Assembly: GCA_902465645.1 (NCBI GenBank)
Contig: CABQNX010000002.1
Location: 1-64,000, forward strand
DNA: 64,000 nucleotides
Origin: an uncultured Peptoniphilus sp.
Lineage (GTDB): Bacteria > Bacillota > Clostridia > Tissierellales > Peptoniphilaceae
Reading direction: 5' to 3'
How positions within the stretch are numbered: position 1 is the stretch's first letter; the number at the start of each line of letters is the position of its first letter. Of this stretch, positions 32,781 through 41,248 are shown in pieces. Both the position numbers and the translations under genes were made by a program. A model generated the notes under the pieces. It did no database searches. It saw nothing but the letters and a program-made list of their open reading frames with translations, and was not told the DNA's origin.

Positions 32781-32895
32781 TATCTCCTATTAAAAAATAC
32801 AGCTAATCATTTTTTGAAGAGTTTTGTCTCTTTTTTCTTTGTTTTTTGTGAGTTAGGTCTGGGTTTTTTATGTCCAGGTCCAAATCTCATAAGCC
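32765..32895 (-). promoter_or_regulatory. CRISPR leader between cas2 and the array
   Basis: 131 bp, T-rich on the plus strand, separating the cas2 stop from the first repeat. TGTATTTTTTA (32765-32775) and TAAAAAATACA (32791-32801) are perfect 11-bp inverted arms directly at the leader-repeat junction. No terminator for the cas operon is seen here, so cas transcripts may run into the array. Confidence 0.75.
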
Positions 32896-33189
32896 TTATA
32901 AGATTAATAGATCTTTTTCTGGGTTATAGGTGTCGTCCCTTCCCAGACTTTCCACTCTTCTCTCCCAATTTTTTCCAAGATTATAAATCCTTATGGAATC
33001 TTTTTTGGGATCTATTATTTTTTCTAATTTGTTTTTTATTTCTACTAAGTCAGCTGGATATATGTTTAGTTCGAATACTGAGTTCTGTACTCTTTGTCCA
33101 TAATCAAGGCAGACTTTTGCAACTTGTCTCAATCTTTTCTTGCCAGCTGGCGTTATCGTCTCTACATCGTAAGTAATCAGCACTTGCAT
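32896..33189 (-). CDS. cas2: CRISPR-associated endoribonuclease-like Cas2 (type I-C)
   Basis: 97 residues with the ferredoxin-like Cas2 fold: VLITYDVET with the conserved Asp at the end of strand 1, then GQRVQNSVFELNI and DSIRIYNLG. Cas2 bridges two Cas1 dimers in spacer integration. ATG 33189 has AGGAGGATAAA upstream; it begins 1 bp after the cas1 stop and is the last cas gene before the leader. Confidence 0.95.
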   Translation of the reverse strand: MQVLITYDVETITPAGKKRLRQVAKVCLDYGQRVQNSVFELNIYPADLVEIKNKLEKIIDPKKDSIRIYNLGKNWERRVESLGRDDTYNPEKDLLIL

Positions 33190-33190
33190 T

Positions 33191-34222
33191 TTATCCTCCT
33201 ATCATAAAGGGTGGATAGGCTTCTATATCTCCTCTTAGGTAAGAGTTTAATAAAAGGGCCTGGACATGGGGAAGGAGTCCGATTTTTATATTTTCTTCTA
33301 GAAATGGATGGTAGATTTCTTCTTGTTCTCTCTTGTTCCAATTTTCTAAAACTACCTGCCTGCCCTTTTCGTTTAAGAGGGTTGCTCCATTTTCTTTCAC
33401 TTCAAAATGATTCTTGTTTATTCTATTTAAGTTTATCATTGAAAGTGTGAACTTATCAACTAGAAAGGCTCGCATCTCCTCTATTATGTCAAGAGCCATG
33501 CTAACCCTTCCCGGTCTGTCTGTATGGAAGAATCCAGCGTAGGAATCAATCCCAACTCCTTCAAGGGCTGCAGCAATGTTATTGGTAAGCAGAGAATAGA
33601 GAAAGGATATCAGGGCATTAAACCTGTCCATTGGCGGTCTTTTGCTCCTGTCTATAAAGAAGAAGTCTTCTCTTTGTTTTATTATAAGTTCATCTAAGAC
33701 AGAGAAGTATCCTCTTGCAATTATTCCCTCAATACCTCTCACGCTATCTTTATTTTCACAGTTTTTGATTTCTAGCATAAGCAGCTTTATTGCTTCTATT
33801 ACTTCTTCTAATCTTTTGACATCTACCTTGTCCTTATTGTCTAACTTTCCTCTTATTAAAATTTTTCTAGAGTTGTAGGCCTTAGCATAGATTATATTTT
33901 TTACAAAATCCAAGGATTCTTCTGATTCTTGCATCTTGTATTGTCTTTTTCTCGTATAAATATTTCCATAGGATGGCCCTATAACCCTTCCACAATATTT
34001 TCCATAGGGTGTGAAAAATGTTATTGCCACATTTTCTTCCATGCACATCTTCATGAGGTCTGGGCTGACTCCCATGTAGTTGAAACAAACTATTTGCTTT
34101 AATATGTGGATAGGGTATCTTGCAATTCTCTTGGAATCCTCTGTTATGGAAATATTTCTTCCTTCCTTTCTAAGATAGTAATCAGGATTTGTTACATATA
34201 AGGTGTTCAGTAATTTTTTCAT
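33191..34222 (-). CDS. cas1: CRISPR integrase Cas1 (type I-C)
   Basis: 343 residues. The catalytic Glu lies in GIEGIIARGYFSVLD, the His in GFFHTDRPGR and the acidic cluster in ALDIIEEMRAF, so the active site is complete. Cas1 inserts new spacers at the leader end. ATG 34222 overlaps the cas4 stop (ATGA); a longer frame to 34285 is the shadow of cas4. The gene is intact, so acquisition may be functional. Confidence 0.96.
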   Translation of the reverse strand: MKKLLNTLYVTNPDYYLRKEGRNISITEDSKRIARYPIHILKQIVCFNYMGVSPDLMKMCMEENVAITFFTPYGKYCGRVIGPSYGNIYTRKRQYKMQESEESLDFVKNIIYAKAYNSRKILIRGKLDNKDKVDVKRLEEVIEAIKLLMLEIKNCENKDSVRGIEGIIARGYFSVLDELIIKQREDFFFIDRSKRPPMDRFNALISFLYSLLTNNIAAALEGVGIDSYAGFFHTDRPGRVSMALDIIEEMRAFLVDKFTLSMINLNRINKNHFEVKENGATLLNEKGRQVVLENWNKREQEEIYHPFLEENIKIGLLPHVQALLLNSYLRGDIEAYPPFMIGG

Positions 34223-34872
34223 AATTCTGCCCCATAAATATAGTTTCCAACATTTTTCATCTTCTTTGTCAGCCTTGGATTGCACTCATTATACAATGAA
34301 CACATCCTACAATTCTTATAATTTTCTGCCTTGGGGATAATCTTATTCTTGTAATAGTAGTGCATATCTTGAGCTGCTTTTGTAGTTAAGTCTCTAAGCT
34401 CTTCTGTAAATTCAACTTTTTCTCTCAAATCAGTTTCGTTGTAGTAAAGATAACCGTAGTCTAACTTAATATTAAAGTTTTCTTCGATGCAGATTGCCTG
34501 AGCCATAAGCTGGGCATTGTCGTAGTTGTATTTTTTCTTCTTGCCTCTTTTATATTCTACGATTACCGGTAGCCACTTGCCCTTCCTATTTTTTAATTCC
34601 ACTCCCTCATCTGACTTGTGAAATTCAATTACATCTAGCCTGCCAGAAAGTCCCAAGTTTTTGGAACTCACTGACATGGCTCTTGATATTATAAGGTCTT
34701 TTCTCTTTTCTTTTATAAAGGGTTTATCTACCTTTGTATGGATAACTTGACCTTCTGCTGTAAAGGAGTTTTCCGTCCAAATATTTTCAACATGGATAAG
34801 GGCCCACTGTCTCTTGCAAAATAAAAAATGTTGAACTCCACTTAACATTAAATATTCGTCTTCAGGGTACAT
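34219..34872 (-). CDS. cas4: CRISPR-associated exonuclease Cas4
   Basis: 217 residues, RecB-like nuclease. An N-terminal cysteine is in FLFCKRQWAL, nuclease residues are in SGRLDVIEF and VIVEYKRGKKKK, and the C-terminal iron-sulfur cysteines are in CRMCSLYNECNP. In type I-C systems Cas4 trims prespacers and selects the PAM together with Cas1. ATG 34872 follows AAGGAATC; overlap with cas1 implies coupling. Confidence 0.94.
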   Translation of the reverse strand: MYPEDEYLMLSGVQHFLFCKRQWALIHVENIWTENSFTAEGQVIHTKVDKPFIKEKRKDLIISRAMSVSSKNLGLSGRLDVIEFHKSDEGVELKNRKGKWLPVIVEYKRGKKKKYNYDNAQLMAQAICIEENFNIKLDYGYLYYNETDLREKVEFTEELRDLTTKAAQDMHYYYKNKIIPKAENYKNCRMCSLYNECNPRLTKKMKNVGNYIYGAEL

Positions 34873-34873
34873 T

Positions 34874-35725
34874 TTAGATTCCTTGAATGTGTTCTACTTT
34901 TAAGCCCTTTTCCTCATATTCTTTTAATTTTTCTTCATCAAGTCTAATATTGTAATCTTCATATTTTACTTTTAGATCTTCTACATTTGGTAAATCATAA
35001 ATTAATAGGTCTTTTATCTTTCCACTTGACACATCGCCAACCTTTGATGAGTGGTTAAACCAAAAGATATCTTTTACTTCCATGGATCCGTCTGGCCTTG
35101 CTGATGATACGTCATTCAAAAATAGAGTTTTTATACATTCTTTTATAGTCTCAACATCTTCTTCATCAAATCCAGTTTTTTCTGCAAAGTAAGAGTTTAT
35201 ACTTCCATTAACTACATATACTCCGCGGTCAACAAAGTGCTTTGTTCCCATAGTATCTGCACTTCTAGTTTTCCCTGCTCCTGGTTCCATTCCACTTATG
35301 GATTTAGTTATTTGCATTGTTGTGATTTCTATTGGATCAAGTGATTTTGCAATAGAAATGGAAACTGGTCCCCTTATTCCAAGTGATCTTTTTTGATAAG
35401 TAAAGACTTGACCAAAGGACCTAATATCAAGCCATTTTTCATTGGCTCTTTTTTCAACTTCTTCATCAGATTCTTTGCTAAATTCATTTTCAAATCTTTT
35501 TTGAAGAGACCTAAAGCCATCGTCACTCCTGTCAAGAGACTTTACAAAGATATCGTGACCCATGTCCTGCATCCTATTTCTGATTTTTCTCTTTAAACAA
35601 ACATCTGAGATTTCTCCAAAACCCCTGTTGTCAATTCTTGGCATATTTCCTGTTAGAGGATCTCCATTTGGGTTAGCTCCAGAAACTTCAATTGTAAAAA
35701 TAAAATCCACCTTATTGTTAATCAT
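34874..35725 (-). CDS. cas7: Type I-C Cascade backbone protein Cas7 (Csd2)
   Basis: 283 residues; begins VDFIFTIEVSGANPNGDPLTGNMPRID, the Csd2/Cas7 signature (NPNGDP), with ITTMQITKSISG and MGTKHFVDRGVY further on. Several copies line the crRNA spacer in the effector complex. It overlaps the end of cas8c by 8 bp, with GCGAGGAAAA as ribosome site. Confidence 0.95.
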   Translation of the reverse strand: MINNKVDFIFTIEVSGANPNGDPLTGNMPRIDNRGFGEISDVCLKRKIRNRMQDMGHDIFVKSLDRSDDGFRSLQKRFENEFSKESDEEVEKRANEKWLDIRSFGQVFTYQKRSLGIRGPVSISIAKSLDPIEITTMQITKSISGMEPGAGKTRSADTMGTKHFVDRGVYVVNGSINSYFAEKTGFDEEDVETIKECIKTLFLNDVSSARPDGSMEVKDIFWFNHSSKVGDVSSGKIKDLLIYDLPNVEDLKVKYEDYNIRLDEEKLKEYEEKGLKVEHIQGI

Positions 35726-37694
35726 TTTTTTCCTCGCTTTCTCTTGTAGTTTTTTTGTATAAGTAATCTAATTCTTTAATTTGTGCTTGATATCCAAATA
35801 AAAATCCTGAGTTCAAGGGTCTATTGGTTTCTACCCCATTAAATCTGTAATTTTCTCCTATTAGGTCAATTACATCTCCAGTTTCTCTTTTCAAAATATT
35901 TCTTATTTCTCTAGTTCTTTCATTTGCATGCAACTTAAAATCATAGGGCTTAATTAAATCGCTAAGTCTCATGCTCATAGTTGCAGGTTTATTTAAATAA
36001 CTTGACCAAAGTTTTTCAGCACTTGTTATTCTTTCATCGTCTTTTTTGTAAGTAAAAGCTTCAGTTTTTTCGTATATAGCCAGAAGTCTACCAAATAAGT
36101 AAGACCTATCTGTTTCTTTTTTGTCTAACATATTGCTTTCAATCCCTTCCTTTTCTCTTAAAGCTGCCAAGGCACATAATTTAATTAAATTCCAATATTT
36201 TTCATAGCTCATCCTGTTTCTTATGTTAATTTCTAAGGCATGAAGAATATTTTTAGGCATTTCTCTGCCTTCAACAATGGCCATTAAAATGTTTTTATAT
36301 TGATCTGTTGAGAAACTCTTTTTGGAAATTTCAAGACCCTTCTCCCTTTCAACCCCATAAGCTGATCTAATTAAGGTTATGGGACTAGGAGTATATTCAC
36401 AATATTTTCTTTTTTCTTCATCATATCTAATCCAGCTATACTTATTTTGCCAGCTGATTAAATTTTCTTTTAATCTTGATGCTTCCATCTCCCTGAAGTA
36501 TTTAAGAGCTACCCTACCATTGCTGACTTTATCAATTATTGCAATGTAGTACTTGGAAGTGTCGTCAAATAAAATTCTTCCACTGGTAAAGGACTTAACT
36601 ATGTCCTCAGACCTCTTGTCTGCAATAGTCATAGAAGTATCTTTACCTTCTTCTTTAGCTTTTTTCTTTAATTCTTCCTTAGATAGCTTAAAGCCTCCAA
36701 TATTAAAAAGACTATTTTTATTATTTTCTTCAATACTTGTTTCTGATTTTTTTGTTGGGTCCATTCCAGACTTGTTTTGAATGTCATCAGAAAACCAAGA
36801 CAAAACATAAGTAAATTCTCCAAGCCACCTAGAAGTGTTTTCTCCATTTAAGAGGGCCTTTGCCATTTGTAAAATTTTTTGGCTCGAGTCCTTGCCAATT
36901 TTTATAGTTTCGTCAGGCTTATCAAACCTTCCAAGAAAGTTTTCATTGTTGGCAGTTATTTGAGAAATAAGTCTTGCTGAACCAATAAGAGGTTTGTGCT
37001 TTAGACACAAGAAGTCTTCTTTACCTGATATGTTGCAAATTATTTTTTCAGAGTCCTTGTCCTTGGCAAAACTTTCTTCTGTGTATTTAATAAATTTTTC
37101 TTGCAAGTTTTTATTTTCAGACAAGCTTAGGTTTTTCTTGCCCGCATAATCTTCTACTGCAAAAGTTAAAAATACTTTTGAAAAATCAATTTTTACAGTC
37201 TTTGCTTTCTTATCAGAATTGTCTACGTACTCAACATTTTTGTCTTTTGTGATTTTATAGTCCCTATAAAGTTTAGATAATATCTCTTCGAAAACCTTTT
37301 CTTTAACTATGTAGTCATGAACAATCTCTACAAAGTCATCTTTGTCGTAATTAAGCCAAGATTCTTGCTGATTGATGTAGGCTTCGGACTTTTTTGTATT
37401 GTCTTGGATTACATAATCAAAGTTATCGAAAAGAGGATGGGGTGCAACCCCGCTAGACCTTGCTACAGAATCTTCTGTTACAGGAAAGATTACAAGGTCT
37501 CCATCACCTAAAAACTTTGCATCAACTAATTCACTTTTTTTATTAATAGTAATTTCTACAATATTCTTACCATTGGACTTCATGGAGTTGTGATAAATTG
37601 GCAGTATTAAATTCGACTTATCACTTAAATCTCCTATTAAATTGTTTTCTAGTCCAAAGTTATATGAACTATATAAGGCAGTTAAAAAACTCAA
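35718..37694 (-). CDS. cas8c: Type I-C Cascade large subunit Cas8c (Csd1)
   Basis: 658 residues, the largest Cascade subunit, which recognises the PAM and recruits Cas3. Csd1 features: DLVIFPVTEDSVARSSGVAPHPLFDNFDYV-like N-terminal core split over several strands, FTYVLSWFSDDIQNKSG in the middle and LNSGFLFGYQAQIKELD at the end. Its C-terminal part probably also yields an internally translated small subunit (Cas11c), as in other I-C systems; I could not fix that start. TTG 37694 is the start, behind GGAGGTGATACA. Confidence 0.93.
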   Translation of the reverse strand: MSFLTALYSSYNFGLENNLIGDLSDKSNLILPIYHNSMKSNGKNIVEITINKKSELVDAKFLGDGDLVIFPVTEDSVARSSGVAPHPLFDNFDYVIQDNTKKSEAYINQQESWLNYDKDDFVEIVHDYIVKEKVFEEILSKLYRDYKITKDKNVEYVDNSDKKAKTVKIDFSKVFLTFAVEDYAGKKNLSLSENKNLQEKFIKYTEESFAKDKDSEKIICNISGKEDFLCLKHKPLIGSARLISQITANNENFLGRFDKPDETIKIGKDSSQKILQMAKALLNGENTSRWLGEFTYVLSWFSDDIQNKSGMDPTKKSETSIEENNKNSLFNIGGFKLSKEELKKKAKEEGKDTSMTIADKRSEDIVKSFTSGRILFDDTSKYYIAIIDKVSNGRVALKYFREMEASRLKENLISWQNKYSWIRYDEEKRKYCEYTPSPITLIRSAYGVEREKGLEISKKSFSTDQYKNILMAIVEGREMPKNILHALEINIRNRMSYEKYWNLIKLCALAALREKEGIESNMLDKKETDRSYLFGRLLAIYEKTEAFTYKKDDERITSAEKLWSSYLNKPATMSMRLSDLIKPYDFKLHANERTREIRNILKRETGDVIDLIGENYRFNGVETNRPLNSGFLFGYQAQIKELDYLYKKTTRESEEKND

Positions 37695-37707
37695 TGTATC
37701 ACCTCCA

Positions 37708-38412
37708 TTAATAGTCTTCTAATTCTTGGTCTACTGTCCTAGTTAGGCCTGGCTCCTTAAAGGAATAGTTTGAAACTTCATTTATTATTGGACAATCTTC
37801 AGGTCTTTGAAAAACTATTCTTCCATTTTTCATGTTTATTGGTCCATAGGCTGACTTCAACATCTCGCCAGACTTCTTAGGATAGATTAGTCCAACTAAC
37901 ATTAGTCCAAAGCCTAAATTAGTATCATCGTAATAGCCTTCATCATTTTCATACTCTTCTTCTATCAAGTATTCAATGTAGCCTTGGCACTCAGAAACTC
38001 CCAAAAAGATTGGCCTTCTTCCCCCTCTTTTAAGGGATCTTTCGGTTATGGCCTCATGCTTCATAAAGTTTCTGTCATTTTTTAGGTCCTCCCTGTCCTC
38101 ATTCCACTCAAAGTGAAATTTTACATAATAGCAGGGATTAGAAATATATGTGTAAGCTGATAAATCTGCACTATAGTCTTTTAAGAGAAGTCTCATTCCC
38201 TGAGTGTAGGATTCAATTTTATTCATTATCCTCACTTCGTCAATTACATTTGTAATTGTGGGTTTAAAATAATTTGCATCGATTATTCCCTTCAAACTTT
38301 CTCTAGTAGGAACGCTGTAAGAAATCTTCTCTCCCCCTGACTTACTTTCTGGCGAAGTGAAGAGTGCTCTGTCACCATATACTTTTGCGTAAAAATATTT
38401 TGACTTGTTCAT
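37708..38412 (-). CDS. cas5c: Type I-C pre-crRNA processing endonuclease Cas5c (Cas5d)
   Basis: 234 residues. In type I-C the Cas5 protein replaces Cas6 and cuts the repeat hairpin, leaving an 11-nt handle. The catalytic-type KHEAI segment is present (NFMKHEAITERSLKRGGRR), as is the G-rich RRPIFLGVSECQGY. ATG 38412 is chosen because GGAGGTG lies upstream; the GTG at 38421 is within that ribosome site. It is the first gene of the cas5c-cas8c-cas7-cas4-cas1-cas2 operon, with its own promoter near 38470-38499. Confidence 0.95.
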   Translation of the reverse strand: MNKSKYFYAKVYGDRALFTSPESKSGGEKISYSVPTRESLKGIIDANYFKPTITNVIDEVRIMNKIESYTQGMRLLLKDYSADLSAYTYISNPCYYVKFHFEWNEDREDLKNDRNFMKHEAITERSLKRGGRRPIFLGVSECQGYIEYLIEEEYENDEGYYDDTNLGFGLMLVGLIYPKKSGEMLKSAYGPINMKNGRIVFQRPEDCPIINEVSNYSFKEPGLTRTVDQELEDY

Positions 38413-38445
38413 TAATAACACCTCCTTTGATCTTTATTTGCGAAA

Positions 38446-38482
38446 ACGATATCACCTTTCCTTTTTTATATATTAATATGAA
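38446..38482 (-). promoter_or_regulatory. Putative Cascade target site over the cas5c promoter
   Basis: On the minus strand PAM TTC (38480-38482) precedes ATATTAATATATAAAAAAG (38461-38479). Compared with the first 19 nt of the guide encoded at 38577, 15 positions match. Mismatches are at 6, 12, 15 and 17. Positions 6 and 12 are the flipped-out bases that type I effectors do not read. The remaining 15 nt of the 34-nt window show little match. Confidence 0.65.
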
Positions 38483-38499
38483 ATATATACCTTTGTCAA
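38470..38499 (-). promoter_or_regulatory. Promoter of the Cascade-adaptation operon
   Basis: On the minus strand a perfect -35 TTGACA (38494-38499), then 18 bp and TAATAT (38470-38475) as the best -10 (four of six). It drives cas5c to cas2 and overlaps the putative Cascade target. Confidence 0.65.
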
Positions 38500-38536
38500 G
38501 TAACTATTTAACTATATTTTTATTTCTTAAATTTTT

Positions 38537-38545
38537 TGTTATAAT
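38537..38545 (+). promoter_or_regulatory. Extended -10 promoter of the crRNA-like RNA
   Basis: TGTTATAAT is a perfect extended -10. The -35 position is only TTTTTA. The predicted transcript start is near 38551, just at the hairpin of the repeat-like part. Confidence 0.65.
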
Positions 38546-38550
38546 AGCTT

Positions 38551-38622
38551 TATCAGCGAAAGCTGTGGATTGAAAGATATTTATATAGAAGATAGACCCT
38601 ATTATTAATAAGGGTCTTTTTT
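38551..38622 (+). ncRNA. crRNA-like RNA between cas3 and cas5c, probable cas autorepressor guide
   Basis: Order of parts: hairpin CAGC-GAAA-GCTG (38554-38565), handle TGGATTGAAAG (38566-38576), 34-nt guide (38577-38610) and a terminator stem with six U. In the array repeats the processing hairpin is followed by the 11-nt handle TGGATTGAAAT. Handle length, sequence (10 of 11) and distance to the hairpin are thus preserved, while the stem is shortened from 7 to 4 bp and there is no second repeat. Guide length equals that of array spacers. Promoter and terminator flank it precisely. The guide start matches a TTC-flanked site in the cas5c promoter. It resembles crRNA-like regulators (CreR/CreA type) known from other type I systems; a role in cas autorepression is inference. 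Confidence 0.75.
38594..38622 (+). terminator. Terminator of the crRNA-like RNA
   Basis: AGACCCT and AGGGTCT flank a 10-nt loop and are followed by TTTTTTCTTTT on the plus strand. The minus strand lacks a U-run on the other side, so it serves the plus-strand RNA and not cas3. Confidence 0.82.
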
Positions 38623-38626
38623 CTTT

Positions 38627-41206
38627 TCAATTCATTATTAATCCAAACTCATCGAAACTTACTCCAAATTTTTTATTGTAATAAGAGTTTGGAAGAATAT
38701 AAATATATCCATCTAAAATATTTTCGCAGGAATCCAAATCCTTTTTATTAATAGATACAGTATGTCGCGAAAGTTTTTTTACTATTCTCTTTAGCTCTTT
38801 CAAATTTTTTAGATAATCGGGTCCATATAATTCTGAAGAAAGCTCTCTAATTTTGTTTAAATCCTCTTCAGTATCCTTATAGTCAACAATGACACTTCTA
38901 TTCTTATCTTCGATTAAGTCAAAGTCCCTGTAGGCTTCTTTAAAGGATTGAAATAAATCAAAGAAAATTCCTCTCTCCTTATCAAACAAGTAATCCGATT
39001 CATCATCTAGTTCTTTTTTTACTTTATTTAATTTCCTAAAATTACCTGAAACTTCTTTATTCTCAGCCAATAATTTTAAGACATCAGAATATTGGTCGTC
39101 CTTTAAATTGCTATAGAGTTTTTCAAAATATTCTTCTGTAAGTTTCTTTAGATTCAGGTCCCCTGATGACTTATTGATGGAAAATTTGCAGGCAGCCTTT
39201 CTTTCATCTACACCCTTTAACATAGAAGTTTTTTCTTCGTTTTTATCTAAGTTTATCAAGTAGGTGAAGGCAGACTTGCGGTGGCCTTCCCTGTTGCACC
39301 TTCCCATGGCTTGAACTACTGAGTCCATGCCAGAAAGAGACCTTATGACAAGGTCAAAGTCCACATCCACCCCTGCTTCAATGAGTTGAGTAGACACGAC
39401 GCAAATTTTGTCTCCAGCTTCTAGCCTCTCTTTTATTTCTCCAATCTTTTTTAACCTATCGTTGGCTGTCAAATTTGTTGTGAGATAATAGAGGTCCTTA
39501 TCATCATAATTACTTTCAAGCAAGTCATATAACTTTCTCACAAGTTTTTTTGTGTTTAAAATAACTAGATTAGACTTATCCAAGTTTTCCAAGACTAGGT
39601 CTCTTATGTCTTCTATACCGTACATCTTATTTATGTCACCATAAATTTTTAGCTTTGCCCTCTCAAAGGCTGAAAAATCATATTTTTTGTAGTATATAAT
39701 GTCTTCACACTGACCACTGAGATTTCCGTAAGAAAGTTTATGGTCAAGATCTTCTAAGGCATTTGTAGGTTGAGTCGCTGTGGACAAAACAAAAGTCGCC
39801 TTCATTACAATTTTCATAAAGTTAAGGGCCAAGTTTGTCATGTATAAAAATTCTGTTGGGATAGACTGCCACTCGTCCAAAATAATTACAGAATTGATAA
39901 AGGACTTAAACCTCGTTAGGTTAGCTGACTTCCCCTTAAATATGGAGTTATAAAATTGGACCATGGTTGTCAAAACAACAGGCGAAGTCCAATCATCTAG
40001 GAGGAACTTCTTCCTTACTTGGTCTATTTTGTCGTCTCTGTCATCATTTACAAGCTCATCTTTATCATCGACAACATTGGAGTGGTGTTCCAAGACAAAG
40101 TCATCATTATTTAAAATTTCTCTCATTTCAGAAGCATTTTGCTCAAGGACTGACAAAAAAGATGTTACATAAAAGAACCTCTCCTTATATTGATAGTTCA
40201 TTTGATTTATTCCATAGCGAAGGGACAAGAGGGTCTTACCTGCTCCCGTTGGCAGGTCTAATTTATAAATTCCAAGCTCATCCTCCTTGGACCTCGTCAA
40301 AATATCTCTGGAGATTTGGTTTCTTAAAATATTTAATCTTCCCTCAGGCTCTCCAAAAGACTCGTACTTCTCATTTATGTTCTCTTCAAATTGTTTCTCA
40401 ACTTGTCTTAACCTTTCTTTATCTTCATCAAGTATGACCTTGTCGTAGGCATTTATTGTGTCTTTGATATCTGCAGACTTTAGAATTGAAACTAAGAGCC
40501 TTATGAGAAGTGACTTATAAAAATACAGGGCCTCAGATTCTTTTTTCTCTGAGTAATCTTTGGCAGAGTCCTTTAATTTTTTTATTATTTCAAGATATTC
40601 TAAAAATCCCTCACAAAAAACATCTTTTATATAAAGACCTTGGGATTCATAAAATTTTTCAACTTCTTTATAAAAGTCATCAATAATAAGACTCTCTTCT
40701 TTATTCTCCCCAAACCTATAAGAAGAATTTTCAATTTTTTTGAGCCTATCAAGGCTAGTCAAGACATAGGCCATGTCATCGTTCTTCCTCACCATGTCGT
40801 ACTGGCCGTGGTGGGACATAATTGTGTAAATCAAAATATTTATATAGTCGCTTAGGTCTAAAAACGCCAATCTATCTTTTTCCAAAACACTTCTCAAGTC
40901 TAAAATAGATTTCTTTTTACTATCATTGATTTCTTCAAAAACTGACTTGTAAATTCTCACAACAAATAGACCACCTAAGCTTGAGTGGTCTACTTTTTTA
41001 TTTGAATTTTTTGTGATTTTATCTTGAAAATCAAGGCTGGCCTTGCCTATGTCGTGGAGAAGTCCTGTTAAGAAGCTGATATTTTCCATATCAACTTTTT
41101 TTCCAATTTTTTTTGCTTCGATGCCAGTTTCTAAAAGATGGGCATAGAGGGTCTGCTTTTTTTCTCTCTCTTCCCCATCTATGTGGGCATACATTTTATC
41201 TAACAT
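38627..41206 (-). CDS. cas3: CRISPR helicase-nuclease Cas3 (HD plus DExH)
   Basis: 859 residues. The N-terminal HD nuclease has LTGLLHDIGKASLDFQ and DHSSLGGLF. The helicase has Walker A LPTGAGKTLLSLRYG, DExH box VILDEWQSIP, motif III STATQPT and motif VI QAMGRCNREG. Both activities look intact. Cas3 is recruited by target-bound Cascade and degrades DNA. ATG 41206 follows GAGGTGG. It is 42 bp downstream of a dehydrogenase gene without visible terminator, and 214 bp upstream of cas5c, which has its own promoter. Confidence 0.95.
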   Translation of the reverse strand: MLDKMYAHIDGEEREKKQTLYAHLLETGIEAKKIGKKVDMENISFLTGLLHDIGKASLDFQDKITKNSNKKVDHSSLGGLFVVRIYKSVFEEINDSKKKSILDLRSVLEKDRLAFLDLSDYINILIYTIMSHHGQYDMVRKNDDMAYVLTSLDRLKKIENSSYRFGENKEESLIIDDFYKEVEKFYESQGLYIKDVFCEGFLEYLEIIKKLKDSAKDYSEKKESEALYFYKSLLIRLLVSILKSADIKDTINAYDKVILDEDKERLRQVEKQFEENINEKYESFGEPEGRLNILRNQISRDILTRSKEDELGIYKLDLPTGAGKTLLSLRYGINQMNYQYKERFFYVTSFLSVLEQNASEMREILNNDDFVLEHHSNVVDDKDELVNDDRDDKIDQVRKKFLLDDWTSPVVLTTMVQFYNSIFKGKSANLTRFKSFINSVIILDEWQSIPTEFLYMTNLALNFMKIVMKATFVLSTATQPTNALEDLDHKLSYGNLSGQCEDIIYYKKYDFSAFERAKLKIYGDINKMYGIEDIRDLVLENLDKSNLVILNTKKLVRKLYDLLESNYDDKDLYYLTTNLTANDRLKKIGEIKERLEAGDKICVVSTQLIEAGVDVDFDLVIRSLSGMDSVVQAMGRCNREGHRKSAFTYLINLDKNEEKTSMLKGVDERKAACKFSINKSSGDLNLKKLTEEYFEKLYSNLKDDQYSDVLKLLAENKEVSGNFRKLNKVKKELDDESDYLFDKERGIFFDLFQSFKEAYRDFDLIEDKNRSVIVDYKDTEEDLNKIRELSSELYGPDYLKNLKELKRIVKKLSRHTVSINKKDLDSCENILDGYIYILPNSYYNKKFGVSFDEFGLIMN

Positions 41207-41248
41207 AAAACCACCTCAAATTTTTTGTAATTGATTTTAAAAATATTC

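Noticed and set aside
34223..34285. Longer N-terminus for Cas1
   Set aside because: The extra 21 residues come from the cas4 coding region in another frame; the ATG overlapping the cas4 stop has family-like sequence.
38478..38573. 31-residue hydrophobic frame (MKYIPLSSNYLTIFLF...) that could be a CreT-like toxin next to the crRNA-like RNA
   Set aside because: No ribosome site before the ATG, and the frame runs through the promoter of the RNA itself. It is more likely chance, although a toxin partner should be kept in mind if the RNA is confirmed.
39967..40437. 156-codon open frame antisense to cas3
   Set aside because: Shadow of the cas3 coding sequence; no start context and no recognisable protein features.
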